From the NCBI GenBank assembly GCA_963669435.1, contig OY770025.1:3348001-3412000 (forward strand): DNA of 64,000 nt, read 5' to 3'. The notes under the pieces are model-generated. The model searched no databases and was not told the origin of the DNA. It was given only the letters and a program-made list of their open reading frames with translations. The position numbers and the translations under genes were made by a program. Shown here piece by piece: positions 63,576 to 64,000 of the stretch (position 1 is its first letter; every line of letters starts with the position of its first letter). This DNA is from CALJFL01 sp963669435. GTDB taxonomy: Bacteria > Pseudomonadota > Gammaproteobacteria > Pseudomonadales > Halieaceae.

Positions 63576-63629
63576 TATTCTTCCCCAATCTGTTTTGTGA
63601 CGCTATTTTACCTGTCGTGCGCCTGCGTG

Positions 63630-64000
63630 CTAGCGCCGGCCCGAGGTAATGGGTCGCATCAGCTGCGAATTATTTGACGCTGAACCGCCGCTTCGCGCTC
63701 GTAGGGGTGGGCGGGCGATGGGATGCTCCGGTTTGGGTCGCAGCCCCGGTGGACGATACGGTGGGCGGTGTGGGTAATGGGGACGATTGTTGTAGCCGGT
63801 ATAGATCGGGTAGTAATAGTCCACGTAATCCGTGGTGTCGACCATGGCCTGCTGACTCGCCTGTGTGCGGGCGTTCAACTCGCGCATCTCGGCCCGGTGT
63901 TTTTCTCGCTCGCGACGGTCGGCGGCCATCCTGTCGGTGGTTTCGCGCATGGCCTCCAGGTTTGCCAGTGAGTCCTCTGTTGAACTGGGCTGCGGTGTGA
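63630..64000 (-). CDS. Partial hypothetical protein, 5' end outside the window
   Basis: The frame stays open to the window edge, so the gene begins beyond 64000. The visible part is helical and charged (MAADRREREKHRAEMRELNARTQ), then a tyrosine-rich segment (YVDYYYPIYTGYNNR) and a proline/arginine-rich tail. It may be a secreted or envelope protein, but no family is recognised. A methionine at 63950 is an alternative start. Confidence 0.5.
   Translation of the reverse strand, partial: TPQPSSTEDSLANLEAMRETTDRMAADRREREKHRAEMRELNARTQASQQAMVDTTDYVDYYYPIYTGYNNRPHYPHRPPYRPPGLRPKPEHPIARPPLRARSGGSASNNSQLMRPITSGRR

Noticed and set aside
1..64000. Defence systems, prophage, integrons, tRNA or rRNA genes
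   Set aside because: None of the genes or repeats seen match these; the window is conserved chromosomal core with a few accessory genes.

Overview
This 64 kb window is chromosomal DNA from a GC-rich gammaproteobacterium. The evidence is the gene order rpoE-rseA-rseB-rseC-mucD-lepA-lepB-DUF4845-rnc-era-recO-acpS-cysM-relA-mazG, an Anr/Fnr regulator next to a complete cbb3 oxidase locus, a Pseudomonas AlgP-like histone-H1-type protein, and sdhE-ygfX beside nadB. Together with a coenzyme F420 operon, this suggests a marine OM60/NOR5 (Halieaceae)-type organism. That placement is an inference from gene content and order only. I saw no rRNA, tRNA, prophage, insertion sequence or CRISPR array.

Layout. 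0.1-8.5 kb: two-component system, BolA-family protein, tRNA hydroxylase TrhO, secreted trypsin-like protease, GST, TauE/SafE and RarD-type transporters, and an MliC-type lipoprotein. 8.7-18.7 kb (minus strand): fnr, then a Yip1 membrane protein, ccoNOQP and ccoGHIS plus a TauE/SafE-like assembly protein. An FNR-type box and a correctly spaced -10 precede the Yip1 gene. ccoP carries an apparent 1-nt frameshift. 18.9-25.2 kb (minus strand): a giant DUF1631-GGDEF-EAL protein, then a protein joining a glycosidase-like domain to a lipopolysaccharide-kinase-like domain. 25.3-31.9 kb: an overlapping coenzyme F420 operon (npdG, cofE, cofD, and a three-enzyme CofC-CofG-CofH fusion), followed by ung. 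31.9-35.2 kb: ygfZ, sdhE, ygfX and nadB. 35.3-50.4 kb: a long plus-strand housekeeping run. It starts with sigma-E, which has a sigma-E-type promoter in front of its own gene, and ends with adk. 50.8-52.1 kb: a Lys/Ala/Pro histone-like protein with 34 tandem hexapeptide codon blocks. 52.2-58.1 kb: mobA, tsaB, uppP, a frameshifted M18 aminopeptidase, a QTMAN-like glycosyltransferase and trpS. 58.1-64 kb: a TonB-dependent receptor, a VOC protein, a Ddn/FDOR-like (possibly F420-using) reductase, a GNAT, DUF2834, an XRE regulator and two hypothetical proteins.

How the parts connect. The respiratory block looks like an oxygen-responsive module: Fnr would sense low oxygen and act on the box ahead of Yip1-ccoNOQP-ccoGHIS. 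The F420 block encodes the pathway from tyrosine/riboflavin precursors to F420 plus the NADP-linked reductase that would recharge it. The Ddn-like protein 30 kb away is a candidate user. The sigma-E block couples envelope stress sensing (RseABC, MucD) to LepA/LepB.

Most noteworthy: the CofC-CofG-CofH fusion in a proteobacterial F420 operon; the glycosidase-kinase hybrid; the Yip1 gene leading the cbb3 locus; a 43-nt dispersed intergenic repeat present twice (40/43 identical), one copy inside a 22-bp inverted repeat; and two single-base frameshifts (ccoP, apeB) that look like sequence errors but need checking.
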